Shown piece by piece: positions 49,353 to 58,730 of a DNA stretch of 64,000 nucleotides (positions are counted from its first letter, which is position 1; each line of letters opens with the position of its first letter). Source of the DNA: Saccharomycopsis fibuligera x Saccharomycopsis cf. fibuligera (taxonomy: Eukaryota > Ascomycota > Saccharomycetes > Ascoideales > Saccharomycopsidaceae); assembly GCA_001936135.1 (NCBI GenBank), contig CP012817.1:2542001-2606000 (forward strand), written 5' to 3'. The notes under the pieces are model-generated. The model was not told where the DNA came from, ran no database searches, and was given only the letters and a program-made list of their open reading frames with translations. A program made the position numbers and the translations under genes.

Positions 49353-51331
49353 TGTGAATTGTAAACTTAAATGTGTTATAGTAGTTAGAGAGGGGAATTG
49401 GGCTGAAAAAAGTAGCAGCAGATATATAGAAAACTGGTAGAATAAATGATATAGAAATCTAGAAGAAAAAAAAAGAACAAACACTACATCTAAGGATATT
49501 AAAAGGAGATATTCCCCGACTTATATACCTTCGAGATCTCGAGTTGACTTCACTGCAGACGGCAATTCCACCATGTTGTATATCGATCTTCGACAAGTTA
49601 AGTTCAGCTAACGGCCACAGCAATATGCATACAGGGGAACACTTATGCATTGATATGCATTTTATGGCAGTGTGTGCGTCGACAGCTTAAGCTTCCGGTC
49701 AATAACAGTGACAAGTTCATTTGCGCAACCTAGCCACTCTTAGACAAGTTGGCAATCAGGAAAACGCACTGCGCACCACTGCGCGCCATTACGTATAAGC
49801 TAATGCATTTTGGGCACTAAACCTTCCAACGACAAACATTCAGTGACTCAAGAATTTATATTATGAATTACCAAGACAAACTTTTGTAAGCTCTGCTATA
49901 ATCTGAATAAAGCTAAATGGTAAAATTGGAAGATATATCTCGGCGCTGTTTACATGCATATGGGAAGGGTTGCAACAATTGCAATTGCACATATCATGTG
50001 CACAAAAACCCTGTCCGTCCAAACAATAGTCTGTTCTAAAATTCCAATGCCCACCTTCCCGAAAGGAGTTAACCCACACTCTACCCGGTGGCTTATATAT
50101 CAGTGGAATCGCGAAGACGGACAGCCAATTGGCTGTGAATTTTACGGTCAACCTGCTAGAACTCCAGAAAAGTACAGGTCTACTACATTTAAATACCGTA
50201 CGGGACATAACCTAGCATATTATAAACAGTTGGTCAAATGTGTAGCTACTGGAACAGGAATTTAGATTATCGAAGCTTCTTCGTATCGGGATTCTTCTCT
50301 ACCGGTAGGTTTGCCAACTCCCAATGATCTTCTATGTTCTACTTGCAAAGGGGCTTATATCTGTATTAGAGATTTTCGTTCAAAGCATGAATTTTGTGAA
50401 GTTTAGGGAATGTATTACTTGAAGCTTAGAAATGTTTAGCATGCTTTCCTTGACTTCGTTTGCAGGCGGTTTAAACTGTCTTATTTGATTCACTGTAGAT
50501 AAGATTATGAAATTATCTGAGACAAGACAAGATTCATGAATGGAAAGGTTACCAATGCGGAAAAGAAAGAAAAAGTTCTACGAGAGCCCTGGAGAGATCT
50601 TGTGAACCTCCGTAAAGATGGTTCCAGAAATTGAGGTCAACAGTAGACTTATCCATATAGTTGACTTATGATCTGAATGAGCAGTTTATGACGGCATCAT
50701 AGCAGCCTCGTAGATGGTCATAAGCATATCTGTGTTAGTAAAAAAAGCAGAGATTAATCTTGTCAAAGAGGCTTACGCTGCTGGTTAAACTTATGCCCGT
50801 GGCTAAAAGAGCTGCCTGTTACCACCCAGGTACAGTAATACCCTACGTATACGTAGCTACTGAGCATTTACAAACATGCATCGATTAATGATATTCATCA
50901 TTTTTAATTTTTGCAAACACATGCTTACCCTAGCTATGACTATAGTTAGTCATACCTACCACATTTCCTGGACGCAGGTGTTCAGCACAAACGCACTCAG
51001 TTAAATACTTTTTGTGTGTATATTGTCGATAATGACTAACATTAGCAGTAGTTGATCAATTAAGATAAACAAATCTTCGGACAAAAAAAAATAAAAAAGG
51101 GAGTAAAAACATAGAGAAACTAAGTATTATTCAACAGGAAGAACAGAAAAGAAAAAGAGGGAGAGAGAAAGAAAAAAGGAAAAAACTGAGTGAATCTAAG
51201 AACAAGTAAAGCTAGATTCAGATGCTATATTATGTGTAAAATTTTCAACTCTTAATGTATTCAGCAAGTGAAAAATTGACTCTTTTATTATTTCTGTTGT
51301 TTCAATTTTAAATTTTTTGTTATCTATTTTT
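49353..51331. other. intergenic, about 2 kb, no supported gene
   Basis: A 103-codon plus ORF (49954-50265) and a 115-codon minus ORF (49861-50208) overlap on opposite strands; neither has recognisable motifs. A 14-base perfect palindrome CTACGTATACGTAG lies at 50843-50856. The segment 51060-51200 is purine-rich. No RNA gene is recognised. Confidence 0.5.
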
Positions 51332-52594
51332 TCAATTCTTGAAACTTTCAGAAGTAGCAGCACCCAATATTCCAGGCAATGGCTCTTGATCCATCTTAAA
51401 AATCAACACAACAGCGCCCACCACCGTGACAAAAATCAACAAACTTGACCAGAATAACAAATTAAATTCTGCCGAAATATCAATTTTGTTACATGAAGAC
51501 CCAGACCAATGAGTAGTAGCTTTGGTGGTCTTGTTGAATGATGATGCGCAAATACAGGACCATTTGTTACTGGCAGAATTCTTGGAGCATAACCCGTGTG
51601 TATTACAGTTGTTGGTGGAATAGATGCATTCTTCTTCAGAAGCAAATGAAGACTTTGACGAAAGCTTAGTTTTCTTGTCCTTTTCTGCGCGTCTGAATTG
51701 AGCGGAAGCAATTGATTTTCTTGATGTTTGTTGTTGGTTATTACTGATAGTGTAGATAACAGTAGCATCAATACCGTAATTATAAGCTTGCTTGACTAAT
51801 GTGGCAACAGCTTCTTGAACCAAGGCTGGCTTGACTCTGCTATCATCACTAACCTTTAATGTAACTATTGCAAATGTCTTCTCGTCACCATTGTTGACAG
51901 TGAACACTTTTTTTGGGAAAAGGCTCATTTCCAACAACTTCAATTCAAACAACGCTTTTTCATTATCAGTCTTCCCACCAAAAGCACTAGATTGCTGAAA
52001 CAAGTGCAATTTTTCATTCAACAAACCAAAACCAGCAGCACCACTTTCCTCATTGCCGTTATTATTGCTGCTTTTGTCGTTGTCATCGCTGTTGATATTG
52101 GACAACACTTTAACATTGTTTTGGTTGACAGTAATGCTCAAGTCAGGATACTTGGCCAAAAGCAAACTGAGTAATTGATGCTCGTTGACTTCATCAATGG
52201 CGTTTTGATCAATTTCGAAAACAGGAACGAATTCTTCAAGCGGTGCACTCGTAGAAGAAGAAACCTCGTCCTTCACTAACACAATAAAATGACCATTGTC
52301 ATTGCTCTCATCACCGCGCAAGTATTCATCAGCCGCAGCAGAAGCAGAAGCAGAAGCACCGTCGCTCAATTTCTCTAATGCTGCGACACCAGATTCGTCG
52401 ATTGGCAAGTAGTCATCAATAGCTAACTTATCATACAACAAATAGCTTAACTCTTTGAAAGATTGAAGCTTGGTTATTTGACTGGTATTGTCATCTTCAT
52501 TATTGATGCCAGAGTAAGTGTATACAGTAGAAGAAGCACATGAAACTACTGCACTTAAAAGGCTTCCAGTGGTCAACAAATCAAGTAACTTCAT
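51332..52594 (-). CDS. Vps3844/DUF3844-domain membrane protein
   Basis: 420 residues. A cleavable signal peptide (1-22, LLTTGSLLSAVVSCAS) is followed by a lumenal region. Near residue 330 comes an EGF-like cysteine module: EECIYSTNNCNTHGLCSKNS, then WSCICASSF and HWSGSSCNKIDISAEF. One transmembrane helix (about 380-402) and a short tail with QEPLPGILGA complete the DUF3844/Vps3844 C-terminal pattern known from fungal ER/vacuolar-sorting membrane proteins. Topology is type I. The Ser/Ala-rich middle (100-200) is poorly conserved. Molecular role is not established; the annotation derives from the C-terminal signature. Confidence 0.82.
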   Translation of the reverse strand: MKLLDLLTTGSLLSAVVSCASSTVYTYSGINNEDDNTSQITKLQSFKELSYLLYDKLAIDDYLPIDESGVAALEKLSDGASASASAAADEYLRGDESNDNGHFIVLVKDEVSSSTSAPLEEFVPVFEIDQNAIDEVNEHQLLSLLLAKYPDLSITVNQNNVKVLSNINSDDNDKSSNNNGNEESGAAGFGLLNEKLHLFQQSSAFGGKTDNEKALFELKLLEMSLFPKKVFTVNNGDEKTFAIVTLKVSDDSRVKPALVQEAVATLVKQAYNYGIDATVIYTISNNQQQTSRKSIASAQFRRAEKDKKTKLSSKSSFASEEECIYSTNNCNTHGLCSKNSASNKWSCICASSFNKTTKATTHWSGSSCNKIDISAEFNLLFWSSLLIFVTVVGAVVLIFKMDQEPLPGILGAATSESFKN

Positions 52595-53822
52595 CGTATC
52601 TTGTCTTGTATACCTTTTTCAATTTGTTCTTGTATGGATTATTCTTTCGAACTAATTGCCTTCAATACAGAAATGACTTTTTGATTCTTTCCTCCAACAA
52701 TTGGTAATAATCGGTTAAGCAAATGGCAGCCCAGTATCAACGTCGTGAGAACGATAACCTGTCAATGTATATCTCTATCCACTAGTTTAAGCTAATCAGC
52801 AAAACTTGAGCTATATATAGCCTCTGAAATGACTTGTCTTGATATATATGTCAATACAACACTTGGGAACACAGGCACCAAAAACAAAGCAGTTCAGTAA
52901 TTCAACCAAGTTATAGAGTAAGAGTTTACCACGTATACCAATCAAACAAAAGTAACGCAATATTTAAAAAAGGTAAATTTTTGTTGGCTAGTTGCCTTCT
53001 TTAAATCTCCTTTCAGATTTCGTATTTAGTTTTGAACTTGGATTTGGTTTTTCGTTTGGCTGCTATGCCCACACAAGATAGTTAGCGTTGTCCCTCGGAA
53101 GTGGACGGCTGCATTAGCACGGGGAATATTTGCAGTGAAGTTGACCGGAAGTAGGTCTCGTGCACTCTAAAGAATAGCAGGAATGCATAAGTTTCGGTAC
53201 CTTCTCGTGATACCTATAAACCGGTTGAACTTGTGACGAATGCGATAATGGATGATGTGTCTATATATTCATGCTATGGCAGACTGAATTGGGGAACAAA
53301 GCCATACGTGTAGGCAGGTCTATAGTGAAAGGAAGAGCACTTATTAATGAAAGAATTATGTATATATATGAAAAAAATTTTTTTAATGCAAAACCGAAGT
53401 ATATGATGACTTATTAAAGAGTATGTAAAATTAAAATAAGAATCGAACTGTAAAGACAAACTAGCTAAGCGAATTGCTATCAACTATGGACGTATGCTAA
53501 CCGAGGGTACGACTAGCAGCAAACATAAAGAAGTAAAATAAACAGGATATGGCAAGCAAAAGAAAAATGGACAAAGGATGAACGGAAAAACTAACTATGA
53601 ATAAAGATTAAATGTGATTTTTAGAAAACTGAAGAAGAGAAAAACTAAACAAACTATTATACTATTGAAATCTCATAACGCATAAGCTTTTTTTTGGTTG
53701 ATATAGTAATTTTTTGATTTTTGATTACTCAAATAATTTCAATGTGCAGCTTATCATATTGAACAATAATCCTCACTTAGATATGTTGCGGTATAGTACA
53801 TTACATACTGTTGAGTCCTCTT
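52595..53822. other. intergenic, no gene seen
   Basis: 1.2 kb between two minus-strand genes. AT-rich, with several TATA-like runs (52811-52851) in the promoter of the Vps3844-like gene. A 69-codon ORF at 53274 is not convincing. Confidence 0.5.
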
Positions 53823-54962
53823 TTAGGATCTCTTTTGAACAGTAGAGGTATCAGTCAATTCAGTGCCGAAAACCCTGTCCCAGAACTTACTAGTGACCCC
53901 AAATCCCAATTCATAATTCTTGTAGTGATGTTCCAAGTGATGTTTTTTCAACTCTTGGAAATACTGAGGCAATTTCGCATGGTGCAAGACATAATGAGTA
54001 ACGTCGTAAAATATGTAACCCAAATGGCCACCAGCAAAAGCAGAACAAGCAACATAGTATGGGAAGACACTAAACACCAACTTGTAGAATGGATAAGCCA
54101 AAAGCACAAACAAAGTAGGTGGCATGACAAGTCTGTTTTTATCCATTGGCAAATAGTGATGGACACCGTGCATCAAAAAGTGCAAAGTGTAGGCCATTTG
54201 ATGTCTAGGCAAGTAATAATCAAGATGGAATAAAAATCTGTGCATCCCATACTCGATCAAGGTCCATACAAACAAGCCAATAGCCCACATTCCCACAGAT
54301 AGGTAAGCCGGCAAATGGGTGAAGCCAAGATAAAACAAGTAGAAATTAACAGGCAACCAAACCATAGGCACCACCCACCATGCGGTTAATGACAAGGGTT
54401 CAAGGAAGTTACCAAACAATGGGGCAGAGCCCTTCCCGTAATGTCTTGGTCTATGCACTTGATCCAAGTAGAATTCTTTAGTGAAGTCGCCAAACATGAC
54501 TTGCCATAAGAGAGCCTTGTTCAAGTCCAAGAACTTGTGTTTGGTGTAATCGTTCGAGTAGTCGGTCTGCAAAGAGAGCTTGTCATCAGTAGGCAAATGG
54601 TCTAAATCTGTTGGATCGTAATTCGCGTCATTCTGGTTAGTCAAGCGAACATCGACTTGGTGGTTTGGATTGGAAAGCAATTCTTTGGCTTCCTCGTCAG
54701 TAGCCAAGAATCCCACAAGATACGATTCGTCAAGAATTTCGTATGCAGACTCAGAATGGATGTGAGAGATTGGGTCTCCCATGACGGCGGTTATGTCTTT
54801 GCCCGCATAGTCCATAATCACTTGGGATCCGGCAGGATGCTCTTCCAAGAAGCTGGTGACATTGTAGATTTTTCTGTTGTACAAGGTGACCCAGCAGTCA
54901 TTTTCAGAGTTGTGCTTTTCAAGTTCAAGCTTGCTAAACAAAGGAAGCGTTTGCTGTGACAT
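53823..54962 (-). CDS. SCS7: sphingolipid fatty-acid 2-hydroxylase Scs7
   Basis: 379 residues. An ER membrane enzyme that 2-hydroxylates the very-long-chain fatty acid of ceramide, taking electrons through its own cytochrome b5 domain. Residues 10-95 form the b5 domain with WVTLYNRKIYNVTSFLEEH and the second heme ligand region HSESAYEIL. The usual HPGG heme motif is HPAG here (residues 40-43). The hydroxylase domain has its di-iron histidine motifs: HRFLFH, HFLMHGVHHYLPMDK, HYVLHH and HHLEHHYKN, spread over about 240-350 with four membrane helices between. Phrases HRPRHYGKGSAPLFGNFLEP and ELGFGVTSKFWDRVFGT are near-identical to the family. Length is as in Saccharomyces (384). Confidence 0.96.
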   Translation of the reverse strand: MSQQTLPLFSKLELEKHNSENDCWVTLYNRKIYNVTSFLEEHPAGSQVIMDYAGKDITAVMGDPISHIHSESAYEILDESYLVGFLATDEEAKELLSNPNHQVDVRLTNQNDANYDPTDLDHLPTDDKLSLQTDYSNDYTKHKFLDLNKALLWQVMFGDFTKEFYLDQVHRPRHYGKGSAPLFGNFLEPLSLTAWWVVPMVWLPVNFYLFYLGFTHLPAYLSVGMWAIGLFVWTLIEYGMHRFLFHLDYYLPRHQMAYTLHFLMHGVHHYLPMDKNRLVMPPTLFVLLAYPFYKLVFSVFPYYVACSAFAGGHLGYIFYDVTHYVLHHAKLPQYFQELKKHHLEHHYKNYELGFGVTSKFWDRVFGTELTDTSTVQKRS

Positions 54963-55416
54963 GTTGGATTGCTGCTATTGTTGTTGTTGCTGCTGTTGTT
55001 GCTGTTGTTGGGCGAATAACTCGAGTATACTATTTTTCGCAATCGATGAGGTGGTTCAATGTGTGAGTCGGGGTGTGGTGGAACAGAGGTGCGGAGGTGA
55101 AATGTGGGTTTGCAAAGGGAAGCACCAGAGAAATAAAGAACGATGGTGGTATTTGGCCGCTATGCTATAACAAGAGATAAACAACAGGACACGAAACAAG
55201 TGTTGGAGAGATGCACTTGTCTTTTTTTGTCAGTTTTTTTTTTTAAGATTGGGCTGTTTTGGCTATATAAGGTTTCTCCTGTATAAAATTTTTTCTTTTG
55301 TTTTTTTTTTGCAATCGCGGTGAAAAAAAAATAAAATGTTGAAAAAAGAAAAGAGAGACGGAAACGGAATCTAACACTCGTAATGAAGACCGTTGCACTG
55401 TGCAAAGCAAAAAAAG

Positions 55417-55477
55417 GGAAGGGAAGGGAAGGGAAGGAAAGGAAAGGAAAGGAAAGGAAAGGAAAAGGAAAAGGAAA
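55417..55477 (+). repeat. GGGAA/GGAAA microsatellite
   Basis: About 60 bases of purine-only GGGAA units passing into GGAAA and GGAAAA units, flanked by AAAAAA and CAAAC. Purine-strand microsatellite in the SCS7 upstream region. Confidence 0.9.
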
Positions 55478-55971
55478 CAAACACACAAACAGCCAGATGA
55501 TTGCCAGTCCAACCGTGGGATCTGGGGTCCAATTTATCTGTTTTGTACTCTATATTAGCACATCATACTATGCACTCTACAATACACCCGCCCACGGGTT
55601 TTGTCTCCCTCTGTTCTTCTCTCTGTCTATCACGTAAGCTCTTCCCAGGCTCGCCAACATCGATCCCACTCGTGTCCCAGCTGCTGCTGTTGCCGCTTCT
55701 GCTGTCCTCGCAGTGCCAAAACAAACCTCGCCTCCATCCGCGCTGTCCGCGCTGTTGGCCGCGATTGCTGCAGCAGCCTCGTAGCGGCATAATTTTAATT
55801 TTATCATGCCTAAGATTTCGAAAATCGCGGGTAGGCCCGAGCCCTAATCACGCTATTCCGAATCAGGCCATCCATCCATGCTTACTATCTGTGAGCCGCG
55901 ATTCGCGAATTGAGTGCTGAAAGCCCTGAGTTGTGGGATATATGTACATCAGCTGGGCACAGTATCAAAAT

Positions 55972-56027
55972 GCTTTGACGCTTTGACGCTTTGACGCTTT
56001 GACGCTTTGACGCTTTGACGCTTTGAC
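55972..56027 (+). repeat. seven perfect GCTTTGAC repeats
   Basis: The 8-base unit GCTTTGAC is repeated seven times without error (56 bases) and followed by AGCTGCTTTATGAC. It lies between the MAC1-like 3' end and the SCS7 promoter. Confidence 0.95.
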
Positions 56028-56298
56028 AGCTGCTTTATGACTTGCATAATGATTTTTACTTTTTTTTTTTTTTTTTTTGTTATTATCGTACAGTGTCGAT
56101 TTGCTTCTTGTTTGCCGTAAACAGTAGCTTCAGGGCAGAATGCCTTCAAACTGCAAAATGCTCTCTATAGCGGATATTAAAATAAAGAAAGACTATCAAA
56201 ACATTTCTATTTTACACTATAGCAAAGAAAATACAAGCAAAAGATAAAGACAGGAGAAACTGAAACTATAAGGCGTCGTTTTTATATGGCAAACTCCA

Positions 56299-58146
56299 CT
56301 ATTTTCCCTTCTTATTGCTATGAACAATGCATCCTTCACAACTACAATCATCATCACAAGCACAGGAGCCAGGAATAGTGCACGAATTAGCTAGAACAAA
56401 ATCGTACACCACAGAATCACCATTATTGAAATCAGTGAGCCAAGTTTTAGCATCGTCTACCAAAAGCTTCTTGTCGTTGGCCACATTAGATGTATCCGTA
56501 GTTGATTGGTAGTTTGGTGTAAGTAACTTATGTTGCTCCGGCTGTTGCTCCGGCTGTTGCTGGAGATAAGAATAACGTGCTTGCTGCTGCTGCTGCTGCA
56601 TGCTATTTGCCTCTGTTGGATAATTACTAAATCCGTTCTTCGCGTCATAAGACCATGACTGAGGCAATACAGCGTCCTGGCTATCTGAAGCACCGCCGCT
56701 AGCAATATTTGAAATGGAATAGTCAGAACCAGCTAACATTCCATTGATTGGGATGTCTGCAGCAGTTAAATTTATCAAACTAGTAGACAACGATTGCTGT
56801 TGTTCCAACTGTTGTGGCTGCTGTTGCAGCATTTGTTCTTGTCTTCCATTTTCTCCAAAATCAGTGCCAGCACTGAGAAACATTGGTAGATTGTAGTTGA
56901 GTTTGATATCCTGGAAATTGCTATGTACCACGCATTGCTCACAAGCACACGAATCATCGCAAGAACAAGTGTCATGAACGTTAATGAATTGATTCTCGTA
57001 AAATGGCATCAATGATGCTTGTTGACTTTTAACATCAATAAGCTGTTTGTTGTCATCAACATTACCAATAATCTCAACGTTGCCACCACTAAATTCATCA
57101 TCATTTCCTCTACTCTCCTTTTCTTTATTGTTATTTTCAGTAAATGTAAAGTCAGTGCCGTTGCTACTTCCAGATCTGAGGCTACGCTGCTGCAAGCCGT
57201 TATGGCTATTATAATTGTCCAACTTGATCACTCTAACATGATTTTCGAAACTTGACTTGCTACTATTACTAGCACCTGAAACGCAACAAGTTTTTGCTGG
57301 CGCATCAACTTTCTTTGAACCACAACAGCTAGGCGCTTGTTCCAAATCAGAAGTTTGTGGTGAAGATAGTGACAACGATGAAGATGATGATGATGAAGAT
57401 GAACATGAAGATGGTGATGATGATGAACAGCAGCTTCTCTTTGCGGGCACCTTCTTTTCCAGGCAACAGCTTTTGGAGACTAAGGTAGCTTGCGATTGTG
57501 AAGGCGCTCTAAGGTCAAGCTGCCGCTGTTGCTGGTATTGCTTCTTGTAATGCATAGCAGGATTCAACGTATACGTAGAAACCCGTGGTTGATTGGAATT
57601 ATCTTGACAAGGCCCTATAACTTTAAGTAATCCATTGGAAACATCAACAAGGCTTCTTTTTGATGCTCGCATCACTATAACTTTACCATCGGTGGCGAGC
57701 GATTTCGTTGGACAACAAGAACACCCATCTTTGCAAGATAATGGTTTGTCAATCTTATTACTCACTCCTTTCCCATTCAAACTAAAATTGCTTTTGGAGC
57801 TGGTACTGATAGAATTGGTATTCATATGATGATAATTATGATTATGATTATGATTATGATTATGATTATGATGGCGCTGCTGACGATGCTTGTTATTATT
57901 GCCGTTTGCTATCGTTGGTTTCTTTTTACCAACATTTTTCTCTGACAGCTCCTTCTCGTGATCGCTATTATCTTGGCTCAGCTGTTTTCCGTCAGCAAAT
58001 ACTGCAATCCTATGGCCAGCAATATTTGATGGCCTGCCTCGAGATCGTACCTGGACTAACGGTCTCTCTGTATGCTGGCAGGTGGATGATCGATGACCTC
58101 TGATGCACTGTATGCAAGCGTACTTTTCGCCTTCTATTAGAATCAT
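56299..58146 (-). CDS. MAC1: copper-fist transcription factor, Mac1/Cuf1-like
   Basis: 615 residues. A nuclear copper-sensing activator. Residues 1-40 are a copper-fist DNA-binding domain: Zn ligands C11, C14, C23 and H25 in YACIQCIRGHRSSTCQH, then the minor-groove motif RGRPS near 36-40. GHRSSTC and RGRPS are the Mac1/Cuf1 type rather than the Ace1 type. Two C-terminal REP motifs follow the pattern C-x-C-x3-C-x-C-x2-C-x2-H: CSCDDSCACEQCVVH near 392 and CACDDDCSCEGCIVH at the very end (about 595). Mac1/Cuf1 proteins use such motifs to bind Cu(I) and switch off high-affinity copper-uptake genes. Also present are HNHNHNHN near 93-105, CSCC near 140, and Cys-pairs in a Ser run near 225-270. Gln runs occur near 450 and 520. 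A Cup2-type role cannot be excluded. Confidence 0.82.
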   Translation of the reverse strand: MILIEGEKYACIQCIRGHRSSTCQHTERPLVQVRSRGRPSNIAGHRIAVFADGKQLSQDNSDHEKELSEKNVGKKKPTIANGNNNKHRQQRHHNHNHNHNHNHNYHHMNTNSISTSSKSNFSLNGKGVSNKIDKPLSCKDGCSCCPTKSLATDGKVIVMRASKRSLVDVSNGLLKVIGPCQDNSNQPRVSTYTLNPAMHYKKQYQQQRQLDLRAPSQSQATLVSKSCCLEKKVPAKRSCCSSSSPSSCSSSSSSSSSLSLSSPQTSDLEQAPSCCGSKKVDAPAKTCCVSGASNSSKSSFENHVRVIKLDNYNSHNGLQQRSLRSGSSNGTDFTFTENNNKEKESRGNDDEFSGGNVEIIGNVDDNKQLIDVKSQQASLMPFYENQFINVHDTCSCDDSCACEQCVVHSNFQDIKLNYNLPMFLSAGTDFGENGRQEQMLQQQPQQLEQQQSLSTSLINLTAADIPINGMLAGSDYSISNIASGGASDSQDAVLPQSWSYDAKNGFSNYPTEANSMQQQQQQARYSYLQQQPEQQPEQHKLLTPNYQSTTDTSNVANDKKLLVDDAKTWLTDFNNGDSVVYDFVLANSCTIPGSCACDDDCSCEGCIVHSNKKGK

Positions 58147-58730
58147 GAGTTGGGTACAATTTGGACAATAAAAAGAAAACGAGTAAATCGATGAGACTGT
58201 ATTGAAAGTGAAGATTCTTATCGGCGGTTAACAATTTTATTTGAGTTGATTTCTTCTGCTTCAAAACAAAACGAAATGGATGAAACTATTGGGGAACAAA
58301 CAAAGAAAAAGCGTTGATGGGTTTAACGAGCTATATTATAAGCGCTATGCGGAGTATCATCTGAATTAAAATGCTTTTCAATGGGTGCTTTTTAAAAAGA
58401 AGGTTCGACATAGTCGTAGCATTCAAAGAAAAGCGCACAAGAAAGTGTAGCAGTCTCTCAAGTTGAAATCACTTCAAAAGAACAAAAAAAAAAAACGCAA
58501 GAGCCAGAAAACTTTCTCGAGAAAATTGAGCACTTATTTCCGCATTCGTCAAAATGTTATGTCAGAGTCACAGTAATATCGCACAAGGCTACATAAACAT
58601 ACATACATAAACATCTACTCTATAATAACTTACCCAAAAGCTTTCAAAGATCATCATTGAACTCGAAACTAAGGCATTGTCTTTGAGCCATTGCATAGTG
58701 TGCCGTATTATCTATTGCTGTTCCTCCTAT
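58147..58730. other. intergenic MAC1-like promoter / OCA4 3' flank
   Basis: 580 bases, AT-rich, with short ACATA repeats at 58590-58612. No gene is seen. Confidence 0.5.

Larger units (their letters stand above)
54963..56298. other. intergenic SCS7 promoter / MAC1 3' flank
   Basis: 1.3 kb with distinct simple repeats: GTTGTTGCT-type trinucleotides just upstream of SCS7 (54973-55010), a GGAAA/GGGAA array (about 55417-55477), seven perfect 8-base repeats (55972-56027) and 19 T (56060-56078). The part 55500-55900 is GC-richer. ORFs here are repeat-driven. Confidence 0.6.

Noticed and set aside
49353-49484. Upstream extension of the Asn-rich protein
   Set aside because: The extra 44 residues are Phe/Leu-rich and encoded by TATA-containing promoter DNA.
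49861-50265. Overlapping ORFs, one Cys-rich (CNCNCC)
   Set aside because: Mutually antisense, no known motif, no supporting promoter, and cysteine spacing does not match a metallothionein.
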